A stretch of DNA of 64,000 nucleotides. It comes from Lunularia cruciata (Eukaryota; Streptophyta; Marchantiopsida; Lunulariales; Lunulariaceae). This document shows, in pieces, positions 35,174 to 48,152 of the stretch. A program made the position numbers and the translations under genes. Location of the stretch: contig OX419762.1 in the NCBI GenBank assembly GCA_948567375.1, positions 42,575,034-42,639,033 on the forward strand, written 5' to 3'. Every line of letters starts with the position of its first letter. Positions within the stretch are counted from its first letter, which is position 1. Below the pieces are notes generated by a model. The model worked only from the letters and a program-made list of their open reading frames with translations. It was not told the DNA's origin and did no database searches.

Positions 35174-37351
35174 ATTAGAGAAGTGAGTCAAGGGGAGATT
35201 GGGTGCAAGAACTACGAGTGTTGGTGGTATCTCCAAGCTCGGTGGATTGTGGTGTCTCGATTGAGTAGTTTAGAATTCCTTGAGAGAGAGTGTGTGTGGA
35301 GGTGCTAGCAAAATTTGGAGCCAAGGAGAAGCAATTTTCAAGCAATAGTTGTGATGTTGAGCTCAAGACCAATTTGTTATGAGTTGAACTCAAAAACTAA
35401 AATTGAAGGTGGAGTTGGGAGCACATCCTTGCTAATTAGAGATTGGACAAAACCCATTTTTCCAATTTGGCTTGATTGAAGAGTTAGCGGAGGATTTGGT
35501 GGTCAACCATTTTTAGGGATTAATTTACGTCAAATTTACGTCAGATTTTGTGAAGGATTTACGTTGGATTTTGGCAAGAAGAACTTTGATCCGCTCCTTG
35601 GTGATCCTCATAGCTCAAGAAGTAGATAAGTACTCCGATTATGTCAAATGCCTAATGGTGGCAGAGTCAATCTTGTATTGATTTATGAGATGGGGGGTTT
35701 TTGTTTAGTATTGTTGTGATTTGACTCACTCCATTCTCTACTTCTTGTTTGTGCACCGCGTTTGTGTGAGGTGCCTTGAATTTCAAGCATTGATGCTCTA
35801 GTGTGCTCTTGGTAATGCGGATGGAGTGATGACCAATCAGACTACCTTTGTTTCTCTCCAGTGAGGTAAAAAGTGATGACCTATAGACTGTGAGAGTGCT
35901 TGTTGTGATAACAAGTTACAGGTTGCCCTTGCCCGTAGTGTAGTTGTCTCAATTAGAGTTACATTAGTGGGTAGTGTTCCGTTAGTTTTGGCACTTGGTG
36001 GTGCTTGGTTGGTGTTGGTACTTGGTGGTGCTCAGTTGGTGTTGGCACTTGGTGGGGTACTTGTTGTTATAGTTTGCGGTTGTGGTTACTTTGTCAGTAT
36101 GGAGTTCTTTGGAGATTCTAGAGAGATAGCCCTGTAGTACGTAGTGGGTTTACTTAGAGTGGTGCTTGATATCAGTATGTATCTCAGGTCACAATGAGAG
36201 AGGAGATTGACTCTGAGTTCAAGTCTGACACATGAGCTGATCCAATTGAGAGTGCACTTGGGGTGTCCACACCGTTGTTGTGGGACATGGACAAGATTTA
36301 TGGGGCCTCCAAAGGCCCTAGGCGTTACTCTGGTATAGTGGGTACCATTGAGTTGGATGACTTCATCCAAGAGTTTGATAGTTGGTGTGATCTGTAGCAA
36401 ATGCAAAACCCAACTTTGTTTACACCACCCTTCATGGCATAGAAAGAGTTGTTTTAGCATTTGGAGGATCCGCCGATAGATGACTACCATGAGTTCAAGA
36501 GAGCTCACTTGGAGGAGATTGAGTTATGGAGATAGTATTGGTTTTTGAACTGTGTCTCCATCACTTCAAGCTTGGTTGCATGGGGTAGATCCGCTATACT
36601 CACAAGTTCTAGCTCAAGTAGTGTTGGTGGAGCTAGTGAAGGTGCACAAGCTGGAGATACGGCTACCACAAGTGGAGGTACCGCTTTAGGAGGTGGTCTG
36701 GTTTTGGGGTTCAACCCTATGGTAAAGTTCTTCTAGTGTTTGAGGCAGAACTACCAGGGAGTGCGGACTAACAAGCTGAGGAGCTTGTAGGAGTTCTAGC
36801 AAAAGGCTGGAAAGAGCCTACACAAGGCAAACACTTGGATGAGGCAGCTGCTCAGTTTCACTCAAGGTGTTATTGAGGCCTAGATAGTCTAGTTTTGGTA
36901 TGGAATATTGGACAAGGAGTTGCGATGTAGAGTTCATGATACTACATTGTTATAAGCTACTTTGCCTACTTTGGCAGTGGTCTTTGGTTTGGTTGAGCAT
37001 ATTGAGCTCAACATAGTGGAGGAGAGGGTGGTGACATCTAGATTTGGTAGGGAGACCTCATCCAAAATTATTACTTCTTCTAGAGTGTAGCAGAGTGCAC
37101 CATGTCTAACTGGTTTTTGAAGACAAGATGGATAGCTCAAATCCTATAGAGCAAGTGGAAGGCCTACTATAGTTAGACCCTTACCTTCATTTTTGGGTCA
37201 TCAACAACCTGTGAGTAGTAGTATTGCTTGTTGGACTTGTGGTGGACCTCACCATAGGAGAGTGTACTCAAGGCAGTAGACCTGATACCTTTGGTGCATC
37301 ACAACGGGCATAGAGGCTGTGTGAGCATTGTCATAGATTTGGTCACACTAG
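35174..37351 (+). other. Forward D leader and gag remains
   Basis: The leader to about 35800 matches 18600-19540. From about 36230 gag-like text appears, with a Ser/Gly-rich linker (36600-36710), a capsid-like stretch (NTWMRQLL) and, at the end, one Cys-rich block (CWTCGG) plus the first half of a CCHC zinc knuckle (CEHCHRFGH). The second half of that knuckle lies at 50815 onward, past element A. Broken throughout. Confidence 0.55.
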
Positions 37352-37763
37352 TGTAACAATATGGAGTTTAGCGATGAAGTCAGTTGGGCTCACGAAGTAG
37401 CACATAAGGCAAATTAGCCTAGAATATTCCGGAAGTATCTAGGAAGCTTCTTGGGAAGCTTCCTAATTAGCTTAGCTTGCATCTTAAGTAAGTAGCTTCT
37501 AGAAGCTTCCAACTAGCTTAGCTGGCACACCAAGTAGGCGGCTTCTAGAAGGAGGCTTCTTGAGAAGTTTCCTAGTTAACTTGGCTTGCACTCTAAAAAA
37601 GCGGCTTGAGGAAGCTTCTTGAGAAGCTTCTCAAGGGCCTTGTATGCTACCTATAAATACCAAAGCCAAAGCTCATGCTAGGCATTCGGAGTTTTTCCTC
37701 ATTCAAGTGTCCCAATGTGAGTTTCCATTCTCCTATTTCTCTCCTCGGTTTTGGTCTTTTACA
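37352..37763 (+). repeat. Element A 5' LTR
   Basis: 412 bp, from TGTAACAATATGG to CTTTTACA. It contains repeated GAAGCTTC/TTCTAGAA blocks and a TATAAATA box at 37652-37659. Pairs with 50385-50810. Confidence 0.92.
37441..37659 (+). promoter_or_regulatory. Heat-shock-element-like cluster and TATA box in A 5' LTR
   Basis: Heat-shock factor sites are inverted nGAAn units. Here GAAnnTTC or TTCnnGAA dimers occur at 37443-37450, 37455-37462, 37497-37509 (a full TTCnnGAAnnTTC trimer), 37543-37550, 37564-37571, 37611-37618 and 37623-37630. They lie within about 190 bp upstream of TATAAATA. Density and placement fit a promoter; heat response is inference. Confidence 0.5.
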
Positions 37764-38093
37764 TTGGTATCACAGCAGGAATGGGATGGATGGAATTTAT
37801 GGACCACCAAATTCACTTCCACCAAACCATTGGGACTTTCATGTCCAGATATTACCAAAGCATCGTTTCACACAATTCATCACCTCACGCTTTGGGTAGG
37901 ATTTTCTACATATGATCACCATGTCAGAGGAACCCTTGATACTTCCAGTTGTAACTTATGGAGAACGGTGGACGTGTTGTATCTATGTGTTAATCAACTA
38001 GATAAATTGAGTGAAGTGGAATAGAGTAGTAGCGATGGCGGCAATACCGGATGTTATCCTTGCAATGCAACAACAAATTGAGCATCTTACTCA

Positions 38094-41000
38094 TTGTTGG
38101 ATGAACAAGACCAGCAACGACAAGAACAGATAGACAAAGCGCCAGTTCGAGAAGAAGAAGATCACATTCGATTTCCAAAACCCAAGGTGTTTGAAGGCAA
38201 GAATCTTCTAGGCATAGTGGAGAATTTTGTGTTTGATTGTGAACGTTACTTTGAAGCCACCAATCTTCAAGATGAGCGGAAACAAATTCTCTTAGCTTCT
38301 AGCCAATTGGATGGTGTGGCAAAACTTTGGTGGCGATTTCAAGTAGAAAGAGCTGAACGACAAATTGTTACACCAATTTTGACATGGGCAGAATTCAAAG
38401 ATGCAATACTTGGTTGATTTCAAACGATAAATGCCACCCAAGCCGCACAAGATAAATTGGCGGAGGTGAGGCAGATTGGCTAAGTGAGAAGCTACATCAC
38501 ACAATTTCAGAACATCATCATGCAAATTCCAGATATCCAAGAAGGTGAAGTTCTGGATCGATTTGTGTGAGGATTGAAGTCATGAACCAAATTGGAGGTG
38601 ACCATGCGGGAGCCACAAAACGTAGAAGAAGCTATGCAATTGGCTGAGCGTTTTGATTCCTTGGTTGCGACAAATTGGTCTCGACCTCGACCTGCACAAA
38701 GCCTACCAATAAACTACGCACGAGTGGAAGAACCGGTACCAATGGAGATTGATGCTATCCAACAAAGACCACTTGGCATAGCAGATAGAGAAAGATTATG
38801 ACAAAATGGAGGTTGCTTTTATTGTTGCCAAGTTGGACATTGCATTGCTGAATGTCTACTTAGGAATAGGCGACCTCAACAAGTTGCCCAGATGGAGTTT
38901 GTGGAAAAGAATGATCAGGGAAACGAAGAATCCCAGTAGGAGATTTTGAGCCGCCTATTAGGAGCTTGATTAGTTCCAATGGGATTGAAAGCTCGACCTA
39001 TGCAAGTTTGCTTCACTTGTAAGGTACGATATCTAATTGGGGTTGTAGGATTTTGGTTGATTCTGGAAGTTCAGAGAATTGCATGTCTATGCAAGTAGCA
39101 AAGGAATTGGGTATTCCTATCAAGCCAGTTGTTGGAAGTAGTTTGATGATGGCGGATGGTAGAAAAGGTTCTGCATTCCGCACCTCCTATCCTGTTACCT
39201 TCAAGATTGGGAAGGAGTATTTGGAGTGTATGAGGTTTGTAGTGGCACCTCTACATTATGATATCATTCTGGGTCTACCTTGGCTTGAATGTCATAAGGT
39301 TCAATTTGATTGGACCCAACGTTAAATTCAAGTACAACACCAAGGTAGGAATTTCCGATTAGGTTGTTTGGCACCTTTGAGTAAGACACCTAAGAATAGT
39401 CAGTCCCAAGATGGGAAGTTTGTTGAGAAGGTAGCCATAGAGCAAATCTGGAAGGGAGATGAGTCCCAAGATGGGAAGTTTGCCAAGAAGGCAACCACGG
39501 AGCAAGCTTGGAAGAGAGATGAGTACCTAGAAGGGAAGTTTGTTAATGAAGCAGCCATAGAGCAAGCTTTGGAGGAAGATAAGTCTGTATTCGCGGTGTG
39601 GATCAAGCCAATTGCACAAGAACAATCTGAGGAGGGCCAAGTGCCACATCAAGCAACGGTTGATCGGATAGTTCAGGAGTTTGCAGATGTGTTTCCGGAG
39701 GATCTGCCAAAGGGATTACCCTCTGATCGAGGTATGCCCTTCAAGATCAAGTTATTGCCAAGGAGTACTCTAGTGAGTAGACCAATCTATTGGCTCTCAC
39801 CAAAGGAGTTGCAAAACAATACTTACAGAGTTGTTGGAGAAGGATTTCATACGACATAGTACCTCTCCGTGGGAAGCACCGGTACTATTTGTTCCAAAGA
39901 AGGATGGAGGACTTTGTTTCTGTATTGATTATGGTGGGCTCAATAAGCAAACCGTGAAGAATGCATAACCCTTGCCTCGGATTGATGACCTGCTTGATCA
40001 ATTAAGTGGAGCACGCTACTTTTCCAAGCTAGATCTTTGTAGCTACTATTGGGAAATTCCTATTGAAGGAGAGGACGTGCAAAAGACTGCCTTTTGCACA
40101 AGGTATGGGCATTTTGAGTGGAGAGTTCTACCTTTCGGACTCACTAATGCTCCAGCGGTCTTCATGGATCAGATGCATCGGGTGTTGGAGGGACTATTGG
40201 ATCAGTCCGTGTTAGTGTTCTTAGATGATATCTTAATCTATAGTAGGACAGAGGTAGAACACATGAATCATGTGTGAGAAGTCCTAAGACGACTACGACA
40301 GTGGAAATTTTACTGCAAGAAGTCAAAGTGTGCTTTTTGGCAGAAGGAAGTTACCTTCTTGGGTCATAAGATCTCATCAGAGGGAGTCAAGATGGAAGAA
40401 GAGAAGATCAAGGCCATTACTGATTGGCCACCCAAAGGATGCTACCAAAGTACGAGCATTCAATGGATTGGCCAGTTTTTACCGACGGTTCATCCACTAT
40501 TATGCTCACATGGCTGCACCATTGACTGACCTCTTGGGAAAGAACTCGAGCTTCCAATGGACCACCAAGCATGAAGAAGCATTCCAGGAAGTTAAAGCAT
40601 ATGGTGTCTTCAAGACCCATTCTTCAACCATATGATCCTCAACTACCTTGTGTGGTTGATTTTGATGCTTCTAACTTTGCAATTGGAGCTGTGTTGCAAC
40701 AAGAATTTCTAGATGGACTACATCCTATTGCCTTTGTGTCTCGCCAACTAAATACAGCTGAAAGAAATTACTCTGCTCAAGATTGGGAGCAACTTGCAAT
40801 GGTATATGCCATCAAGGTATGGAGACATTATCTCTTGGGGAAACAAGTGATCATGCAAACTGATCACAAGCCATTGTTGCAGACCTTACACCTAGAGCAC
40901 ATGAAGAGTCGACATCATTGATGGGAAGAGCAACTCCAATTGTTTGACATCAAACTTGAGTACAAACCAGGTCGGTTCTATGTCATCCCTGATGCTCTAT

Positions 41001-42398
41001 CACGACAACCTGATTTGAAGTTGCTTCCTCTCATCGTGGCAGCAATTACGACGATGTCAATTGATCCCAAGATTCATAACAAGTTTTGGTTAGCTCTACA
41101 ACAAGATCCCTTCTTCCAAATGGTACATGGTCGGCTAACAACAAGTGACAAGGAGTACAACACCTTCTCCTTCAAGGAAGGCCTTCTATTCCATACGGAC
41201 CGGATCTATGTTCCAGCCAAAGGTGATCTTCAACTTGTGCGCCTTCAAGAAGCCCATGATTCACCCATCGCTGGTCACATGGGTGTGGACAAGACCTTGT
41301 GTACCCTCCAACATCAATGGTGGTGGCCCAACATGACACGGGATGTTTGAGAATTTGTCCGATCATGTGAGAGCTGCCAACATAACAAGGCCAACAACCA
41401 AAAGCCGAGTGGACTCCTTCAACCGCTTGCCATTCCATCAGCTTGTTGGGAGCATGTGAGCTTGGATCTCATCACATCCTTGCCAAAGACAAAATAAGGA
41501 CACACCGCCATTGTCGTGTTTGTGGATAAGCTTAGTAAGCAAATCCACTTGGCACCAACTTGTGATATCGTGGATGCTCCAACCTTAGCGCAAATCTACT
41601 TCGACAATGTCTTCAAGCATCATGGAATGCCACGCGTACTCATCTCCAACCGTGATCCTTGCTTTACCGGGAAGTTTTGGCAAGCACTCTTTCTGATACT
41701 CGGCACCAAGCTTGCTTTGTCCACGGCCTATCATCCTCAAACTGATGGAAAAACCAAACATGCAAATCGCACATTGGAGGATATGTTGCGTGCCTTTGTC
41801 AATGTCCACCATACCAATTGAGATGAATGTCTTGCCGCTGCCAAATTTGGCTACAACAATTCCAAACAGGCAAGCACCGGATTCTCTCCTTTCTTTCTCA
41901 ATTTTAGCCAAGATCCGCTTGTTCCAGATTCTCTTCTTGATCCCCCTCCATCTCAGGTTCCTCATACTTCCACATTCTTGACCATTATATCCCAATCTCT
42001 CCAACAAGCCATGTCTCACCTCCTTGTTGCTCAGAATTGCCAAAAACAATATGCAGACCACCATCATCGCGATCTCACCTTTGAAGTCAGTGATAAAGTC
42101 ATGCTATCCTCTAGTAACCTCCCTCTCCTACTTGATACCCAAGTTTGTAAACTTGCCTCTAATTAGATAGGACCCTTTGATATCACCCAAATTGTCTCTC
42201 CTGTTGCTTATCGTCTTGCCTTGCCTTGTCACATGGGTATCCATCCTGTCTTTCATGATTCCAAGTTGAAACCCTTTGTTCCTAACCCCTCTTCATTTTC
42301 CTCTTGAGTCTAACCTCCCCCTCTTCCTATCCCTATCAATGATCGTGAGGAGTACGAAGTTGATCGTATCCTTGCGCGTCGCCACATTGAACGAGGCC
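38094..42398 (+). other. Element A gag-pol and first half of chromodomain (fossil)
   Basis: Gag has PKPKVFEGKN, LDGVAKLWWRF and a CCHC knuckle (CFYCCQVGHCIAEC near 38815). Protease has LVDSGSSENCMS near 39050. RT has [11 protein letters not shown] near 40215-40250, RNase H FDASNFAIGAVL and TDHKPLLQTL, and integrase HLAPTCD, ISNRDPCFTGKFW and the GKTKHANRTLE end. The C-terminal GPF-type motif and the first chromodomain strand (EEYEVDRILARRH) close the segment. Broken in several places. Confidence 0.85.
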
Positions 42399-43134
42399 TA
42401 TGAGCCGGCCTGTCTCTCACTCAGGATGAACCTTTGATGGCTATTATGGTAGCGCACCATGGACTAAGAAGGCAAGGAACCCCAACTCCATCATACTCCT
42501 CCAAGGCTAACACTCCAAGACTCAAGACATTGCTCACTAGAGAACTCAATGAGAGAGAGATAGTTGCAAATGAAAGGATGATGAGTACCTCCTCACCCCT
42601 TGTTTATATACTTTTGAAATAGTTACAAGTACCTCCTCACCCCTTGTTTATATACTTGTGAAATAGTTACGTACCAAAGTTACTAATTACCGTAGTAACT
42701 CAAGTTACTAGACTAAAAGTCAAGTAAAGTTAAAAAGTAGAAAGGAATATCCATTCACATGGGCATATTCCCCTAAGCATGTGGTCTTATCTTGACCCAA
42801 CCACTAAAGCAAGGATTCCTTCACATGGGCTATCCTTGGACTAAAGAAGAATCCAAAACCAAAAGGCTTGCGGGCCCAAGAGTTCTCAACTCTTTCCCCA
42901 AAGCCAAACACCTAGGAATAATACCAAGTCAACACACTAAAATCCAAAATAGTGGTGCTCATTTTTTCTACTTCCTCTAAAGTAAGGTCCCATCTATCTT
43001 AGCTATGACTAACTTTAGCTAACCATGACTAATATAGAACCATCCTTTATCTCTATATAAATAATATCTCTTAAGTACTTGTAATACCAAGCTAAATATC
43101 ACAATACCACACACATGCACAAATGGGTGTTACA
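42399..43134 (-). repeat. Element B 3' LTR
   Basis: 736 bp, TGTAACACC to the GGCTCA end in element sense. A GAGGGTAAA purine tract precedes it on the minus strand. It holds a 44-bp tandem duplication at 42583-42670. Confidence 0.93.
42583..42670 (-). promoter_or_regulatory. Duplicated TATA segment in B 3' LTR
   Basis: Two 44-bp units (42583-42626 and 42627-42670) each carry TATATAAAC on the minus strand (42602-42610 and 42646-42654), the likely LTR TATA box. Solo LTRs of the same family at 19666 and 53358 have a single unit, so the doubling is specific to this element. Confidence 0.7.
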
Positions 43135-43182
43135 TTTACCCTCGGACTAAGTTTTCACTTTGTCCTCAAAGTGAAGGTCTCT

Positions 43183-46100
43183 CTACCTTCTATGGTACAT
43201 CTTCAACTTATCATGGTTAATCCTATTAAAGTGTCTTCCTCCCAACTCCTTGAGATCATAGGTGTAATTGCCCCACACCTTCTCTACTATGAAAGGTCCA
43301 AAGTACTTAGGCAAAAACTTCTTTTGCACTCTCTTGAATCGAATGGAATCAAACAACATTACCCAATCACCTTCTTTGAAAGGCTCCACCTTCTTCTTAC
43401 CTTGCTTCTTGTCATAGCTCTCCTTTTGTTTCCTTTGGGCTTGCTCCACTCGAACCATAGCAACTGCTCTTGCCTCTTCCAACTCCATGAGTTGATCCTT
43501 CCTTGACTTCTCTACATCACTTCCTTGTGCTTTCTTCAATCTCCTATGAATGCTTTGGAAGGTAGGAAGATCAAAGTGAATAGGTAAGGTAGACTCAATA
43601 CCATACACCAATTGGAATGGAGAATATCCGGTGGAAGTCTTCATGGTTGTCCTATACTCCCACAAAACTGCATGAATCCTCTTGTCCCAATGATGTTTAG
43701 CCCCCTCTATTTCTGCATCTTTGGCCAACATCATGCACAAGGTCTGATTGGTTCTCTCTGCCAAGCCATTGGAATTTGGCTTATAGGATGTAGTTACTCT
43801 ATGCGTGATAGAGAAATGTCGTAGCATGGCTGTAGTAATGCTTCCTGTAAACTCTCCTCCTCTATCAGAAACCAACTCCAAAGGGCATCCAAACCTAGTG
43901 ATAATGCGTTCATAAAGAAATCTACCCACTTCATCTTCATTCTTGTCCCTCAATGGTCTAGCCTCAACCCACTTGGTAAGGTAATCAGTAACTACCACAA
44001 TGTACCGATTGTTCCTTGGGGTTCTATTGAGAGGACCTACAAAATCAATTCCCCACTTCTCAAAAGGTCCTAGCAATGGAATTGATCTAAGTGGTGGAGT
44101 GGATGTAGACTTTCTAGCAAAAGCTTGACAAACATGACAAGTTTTGCAATAATCAAGACAATCCTTGAAAATCCCTCTCCAATGGTAACCTGCATCTAGA
44201 ATCTTGAAAGCAGTCACCTTTCCTGCAAAGTGTCCTCCACATACTAAACCTTCATGAAACTCCTTTATGAGTAGGATAGACTCTTCCTTACCCACTGCTC
44301 TTCGAAGTAGACCATCTGCTCCTTGGTGAAAAATAATATCCTCCACCATTGTGTAAGGTCTAGATCTTGCTGCAAGGGCCTTCCTCTCCCTAGCATGCAT
44401 CCCTTCTGGATAGTTACCTCTTGTCACAAAATCCACAATTTCCTTGTACTCCATTGGAATCTCTTGAGTGACTGAGATTGTCATGAGCTCCTCATCCGGG
44501 AAAGAATCATCTATTGGCTCATCTCCATCATGATCATAGGCTCTAGATAACAAATCAGCATTTGCATGTTTCTTTCCTGGCCTATCCTCAATTGTGTAGT
44601 CATACTCAAACAAGAGTATCATCCACCTTGCTAGTCTCCCTTCAACATTAGGCTTGTTGAAGATGTACTTCAAAGCCTTGTGATCCGTGACAATTGTGGC
44701 TTTCCCTCCAATCAAGTAGTGTCTAAACTTCTTGAGACCAAAGATCACTGCCAACCCTTTTCTCTCCGTGACAGAGTAGTTCTTCTCTGCTGAAACCATC
44801 TGCCTACTAGCATAAGCTATTGGATGATCATGCCCATCTTGGTCTAATTGACTAAGAGTGCATCCTATAGCTACATTAGAAGCATCAGTGTAGAGGATGA
44901 AAGGCTTACTCCAATCAGGTTTAGCAAGAATTGGAGCTACAACAAGTTATTGCTTGAGCTCCTCAAAAGCTTTGAGAGCCTCCTTGTCTTCCAAAATCAC
45001 CATGTAATCTACACCCTTCTTCATGTAGATGGTCAATGCATAAGCCTTGTTGGAAAATGAGAAGATGAACCTCCTATAGTACCCAACCATTCCCAAGAAT
45101 TGGCCTAACTTTGTCAAGCTTGAAGGGAATGGAAGGTCTGAGATTTTCCTCACCTTCTTAGGATCAAATGCTATTCCATCCTTGGAGATGATGTGCCCCA
45201 AAAGTAGACCTTCTTCACATCCAAAAATGCACTTCTCTGGGTTGAGTAATGCATTTGCCTCATCCAAGCGTTGCAAGACTTTGATTAGGTGCTCAAAGTG
45301 CTCCTCCTTGCTCTCATAGACACAAAAGTCATCAATGAAATCTCTCACAAATTTCCCAATGAAAGGTTCAAATACCTTGTTTATGAACCGTTGGAATGTG
45401 GCTGGAGCATTGCAAAGCCCAAAAGGCATGACCTTGAAAGCGTAAGTTCCCCAAGGTGTGGTGAATGTGGTGAGTTGTTGATGCTCTGGTGCAATCTTGA
45501 TTTGGTTATATCCACTATAACCATCTCCAAAACTGTACCTCTCATGACCTGCAACCTCCTCCAAGATCTCATCAATGAATGGCAATGGGTATTAGTCCTT
45601 CTTGGTAATAGCATTGAGCTTCTTGTAATCCACACATACCCGAAGCTTGCCATTCTTTTTCTTCACAATGACAATTGGAGACACCCATTCTGAATTCTCC
45701 ACCTCAAAGATAAATCCAGCCTCCTTGAGCTTATCAATCTCCTCCTTCACAACCAAAGATATTGGTGGGCTAATGCGACGTTGCTTTTGGCGGATTGGTC
45801 TTGCATGTGACTCCACCTCTATCTTGTGCTCCTCCAAGGTGACTTCCTTCAAATCCTTGTAACTAAAAGCAAACACATGGATGAACTTGCGGAAAATCTC
45901 CTCAAATCTCACCTTCTCCTCCTTGGTAACATTTGGGCCATACTTGAGGGTAGATAACCTTCTCTCTACCTCCTCAAGTGTCAATGGTGATTTATCTGGG
46001 TCCTTCAAAACCTCTGGCTTAGGTGCAAAATCCATAGCACACAAAGGATACACATCTGAATCAGATTTAGATTCATCCTCCTCCATGGAAGTCTCCTCTT

Positions 46101-46860
46101 CCATGCTTGTCTCCACACCTGAAGCTCCTTCTTCAGAATCTGATTCCCAATAATCAGAAGATGGTGTATCTAAATGTGAAGTGTTGGTGGTGTTAGTCAC
46201 AGGAACTGTGACTCTATGGTTTGATGGCCCAATCCTCGAGTACCCTTTGTGCCATCGATCAGTTGTGCGTGCTGCTCTCAACCATGGCCTCCCAAGAAGT
46301 AAGTCATAGCTTGAATCCTTCAAGACTTGGAAAGTCATGAGATTTTGAACTCCTATAATTGAAACTATCACTTTATCCATTACCCCTACTGGTCGAACTT
46401 GTTGCTTATTTGCCATGCTCACCACAAATGTTGAAGCTCTTGAGGGTATCATACCCAACTTCTTCATCAACCTTTTTGACATGGCATTCACTACTGATCC
46501 TCCATCAACCAATGCATCCTTGATGTTGTGACCATTCACTCTCACATCAATCTTGGAGGCATATTCATAAGCTTCCCATGGTGCTGGTTTGGCATCCACC
46601 ACCCCCATTGATATTGGAACTTTTGCCTTCTTCTTCTTCTTGCTCCTTGTAGAACTCAAACCACCTCTAAGCTCCTTTCTCAAGGTAGGGTTCAAAGCAA
46701 TTAATTGGCCCACTGTGATGTTAGTCTTGTGACTACCAACATCCTCCAACACATTGTAGTTCCATTGTTGCTTTGAGATCAAGAAGTCCTCCATCCCCAA
46801 CTTCTTCCTTGGAGTCTTTGTTGTTGATGGTGTTGAGGTGCGAGTGCTCCTTGTAGACAT
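43183..46860 (-). other. Element B pol (PR, RT, RNase H, integrase)
   Basis: The protease region has LVDGGSVVNAMS and ends SSYDLLLGRPWL. RT begins VSPIVIVKKKNGKLRVCVDY and has FIDDFCVYESKEEH at the catalytic site. RNase H shows TDHKALKYIF. Integrase has the HHCC part (CKTCHVCQ), WGIDFVGPL and SDRGGEFTGS with the two Asp, and SNGLAERTN with the Glu. A GPFIVEKV-type GPY/F motif follows at the C terminus. Pol overlaps the end of gag by about 80 nt in another frame, consistent with translational recoding as gypsies use. About two breaks. Confidence 0.92.
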
Positions 46861-47921
46861 AGGAGTATCCTTGCTTGAAGTAAATCCTTGAGAAGAGTGA
46901 ACATCCTTTGCAACCCATCTATGGATGCTATCCCCTTACCTTTGTTGGGATTAGGAGCCACTTGGGTTTCACTACCTCCATCTTTCCCTCTATTGGCTCC
47001 CTCATAACCCCTTCCTCCATGGTAAGTGGAATTTGGGCAATTCCTTTGGATATGGCCTCTTCCTCCACAACCAAAACAATTTCTATCATTGAAATTGTTG
47101 GCTGGTTGGCCTCCTCTATATGGATAGTTTCCATAACTCCTAGGCCCTCTCCCTACATTTTGATCCACCTCTCTCTTCTCCCATAGTTGCACCAGATTGA
47201 TCTTGAGATCCGCAAGTTGTTCTGTGATGGTTTGGAGTGGATCTTTTGGTGGAGGTGCAAGAACTGGATTAACTACTACTTGTGATGCAACCCTTGTCAC
47301 CAAAGTATCAGAAGTTCCACCATACTTGTAGCCTTGAGGAGGATGCACAACCTCCTTCACCACCAAATCACTCTCATCCCCTTCCAAACTCTCCTCCATA
47401 CGAATTGCGATCTTGATAGCTTCAACCTTGGAAGAAGGTTTCTCATATCTCACCTTGCTTCTAATTTGTGGCCTCAATCGTCCCACAAAATTCTCGGTGA
47501 GCATGGCCCCTATGCCAATCATTGTAGTCTCCACATCATCCCCACCCTTCCTCAACACTATGCAAAATCTGGACTCCAACTTTTCCACTCTTTCCACATA
47601 GACTCTCACTTTCTCTCCATCTCCTTGCTTGAGAAATGTAACTTCACTCATCAATCTCTCATAACTCTCATCAGGAAGAAAGTTCTCAATGAGTGCTGAA
47701 GTCAAAGTCTCCCAAGACTCCTCTTCCCCCTCTCTCCTCTCTCTCTTTTGGTATTTTGACTCATACCATGTAAGTGCTGCATCCTCAAAGAAATCTGGTA
47801 ATAATGAGGCCCACTCATTCTTCCTCCTCTCATTGTTTCCTATGCAAGCTCTCTTGAAGTCTCTCACAAAGGCCTCCACATCTTCTCCATCCTTGCCAAA
47901 GAAAACCGGAAGTTTCCCCAT
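46779..47921 (-). CDS. Element B gag polyprotein
   Basis: 380 residues from an ATG at 47921. The N-terminal capsid part begins MGKLPVFFGKDGEDVEAFVR and includes AALTWYESKY and NFLPDESYERLMSEV, typical of the retrotransposon gag family. A CCHC zinc knuckle (CFGCGGRGHIQRNC) near residue 285 would bind the RNA genome. The frame is open throughout. Gag forms the cytoplasmic virus-like particle of these elements. Confidence 0.88.
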   Translation of the reverse strand: MGKLPVFFGKDGEDVEAFVRDFKRACIGNNERRKNEWASLLPDFFEDAALTWYESKYQKRERREGEEESWETLTSALIENFLPDESYERLMSEVTFLKQGDGEKVRVYVERVEKLESRFCIVLRKGGDDVETTMIGIGAMLTENFVGRLRPQIRSKVRYEKPSSKVEAIKIAIRMEESLEGDESDLVVKEVVHPPQGYKYGGTSDTLVTRVASQVVVNPVLAPPPKDPLQTITEQLADLKINLVQLWEKREVDQNVGRGPRSYGNYPYRGGQPANNFNDRNCFGCGGRGHIQRNCPNSTYHGGRGYEGANRGKDGGSETQVAPNPNKGKGIASIDGLQRMFTLLKDLLQARILLCLQGALAPQHHQQQRLQGRSWGWRTS

Positions 47922-48152
47922 CTTAACCCCTCACTATCTTTCTTTTCTCTCAAATTTTTTTTTTTTTTTTTCTCTCACTCTATTACTAATAGAGTATATA
48001 CATGACTAACACCATCTGAGAATAATCCACTCTAGGGAACACAAAAGGTTCAGGTTGCTCCAAGATTTCTATAGCAACATTAAATCCTAGAGTGCATATT
48101 AATCTAACTCTCATGGATAGTTTATCCATAAGTTGAAAGATTATCTCCATCA

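Noticed and set aside
37441-37640. Repeated AGCTTC/GAAGCT blocks first considered as a CRISPR-like or satellite array
   Set aside because: The spacing is irregular, the blocks lie within an LTR present at both ends of element A, and they read better as inverted nGAAn units.
47949-47969. Poly-T run in element B, considered as a polyA tail of a LINE or processed gene
   Set aside because: It lies in the leader of an LTR element just before gag, without any LINE or retrocopy nearby.
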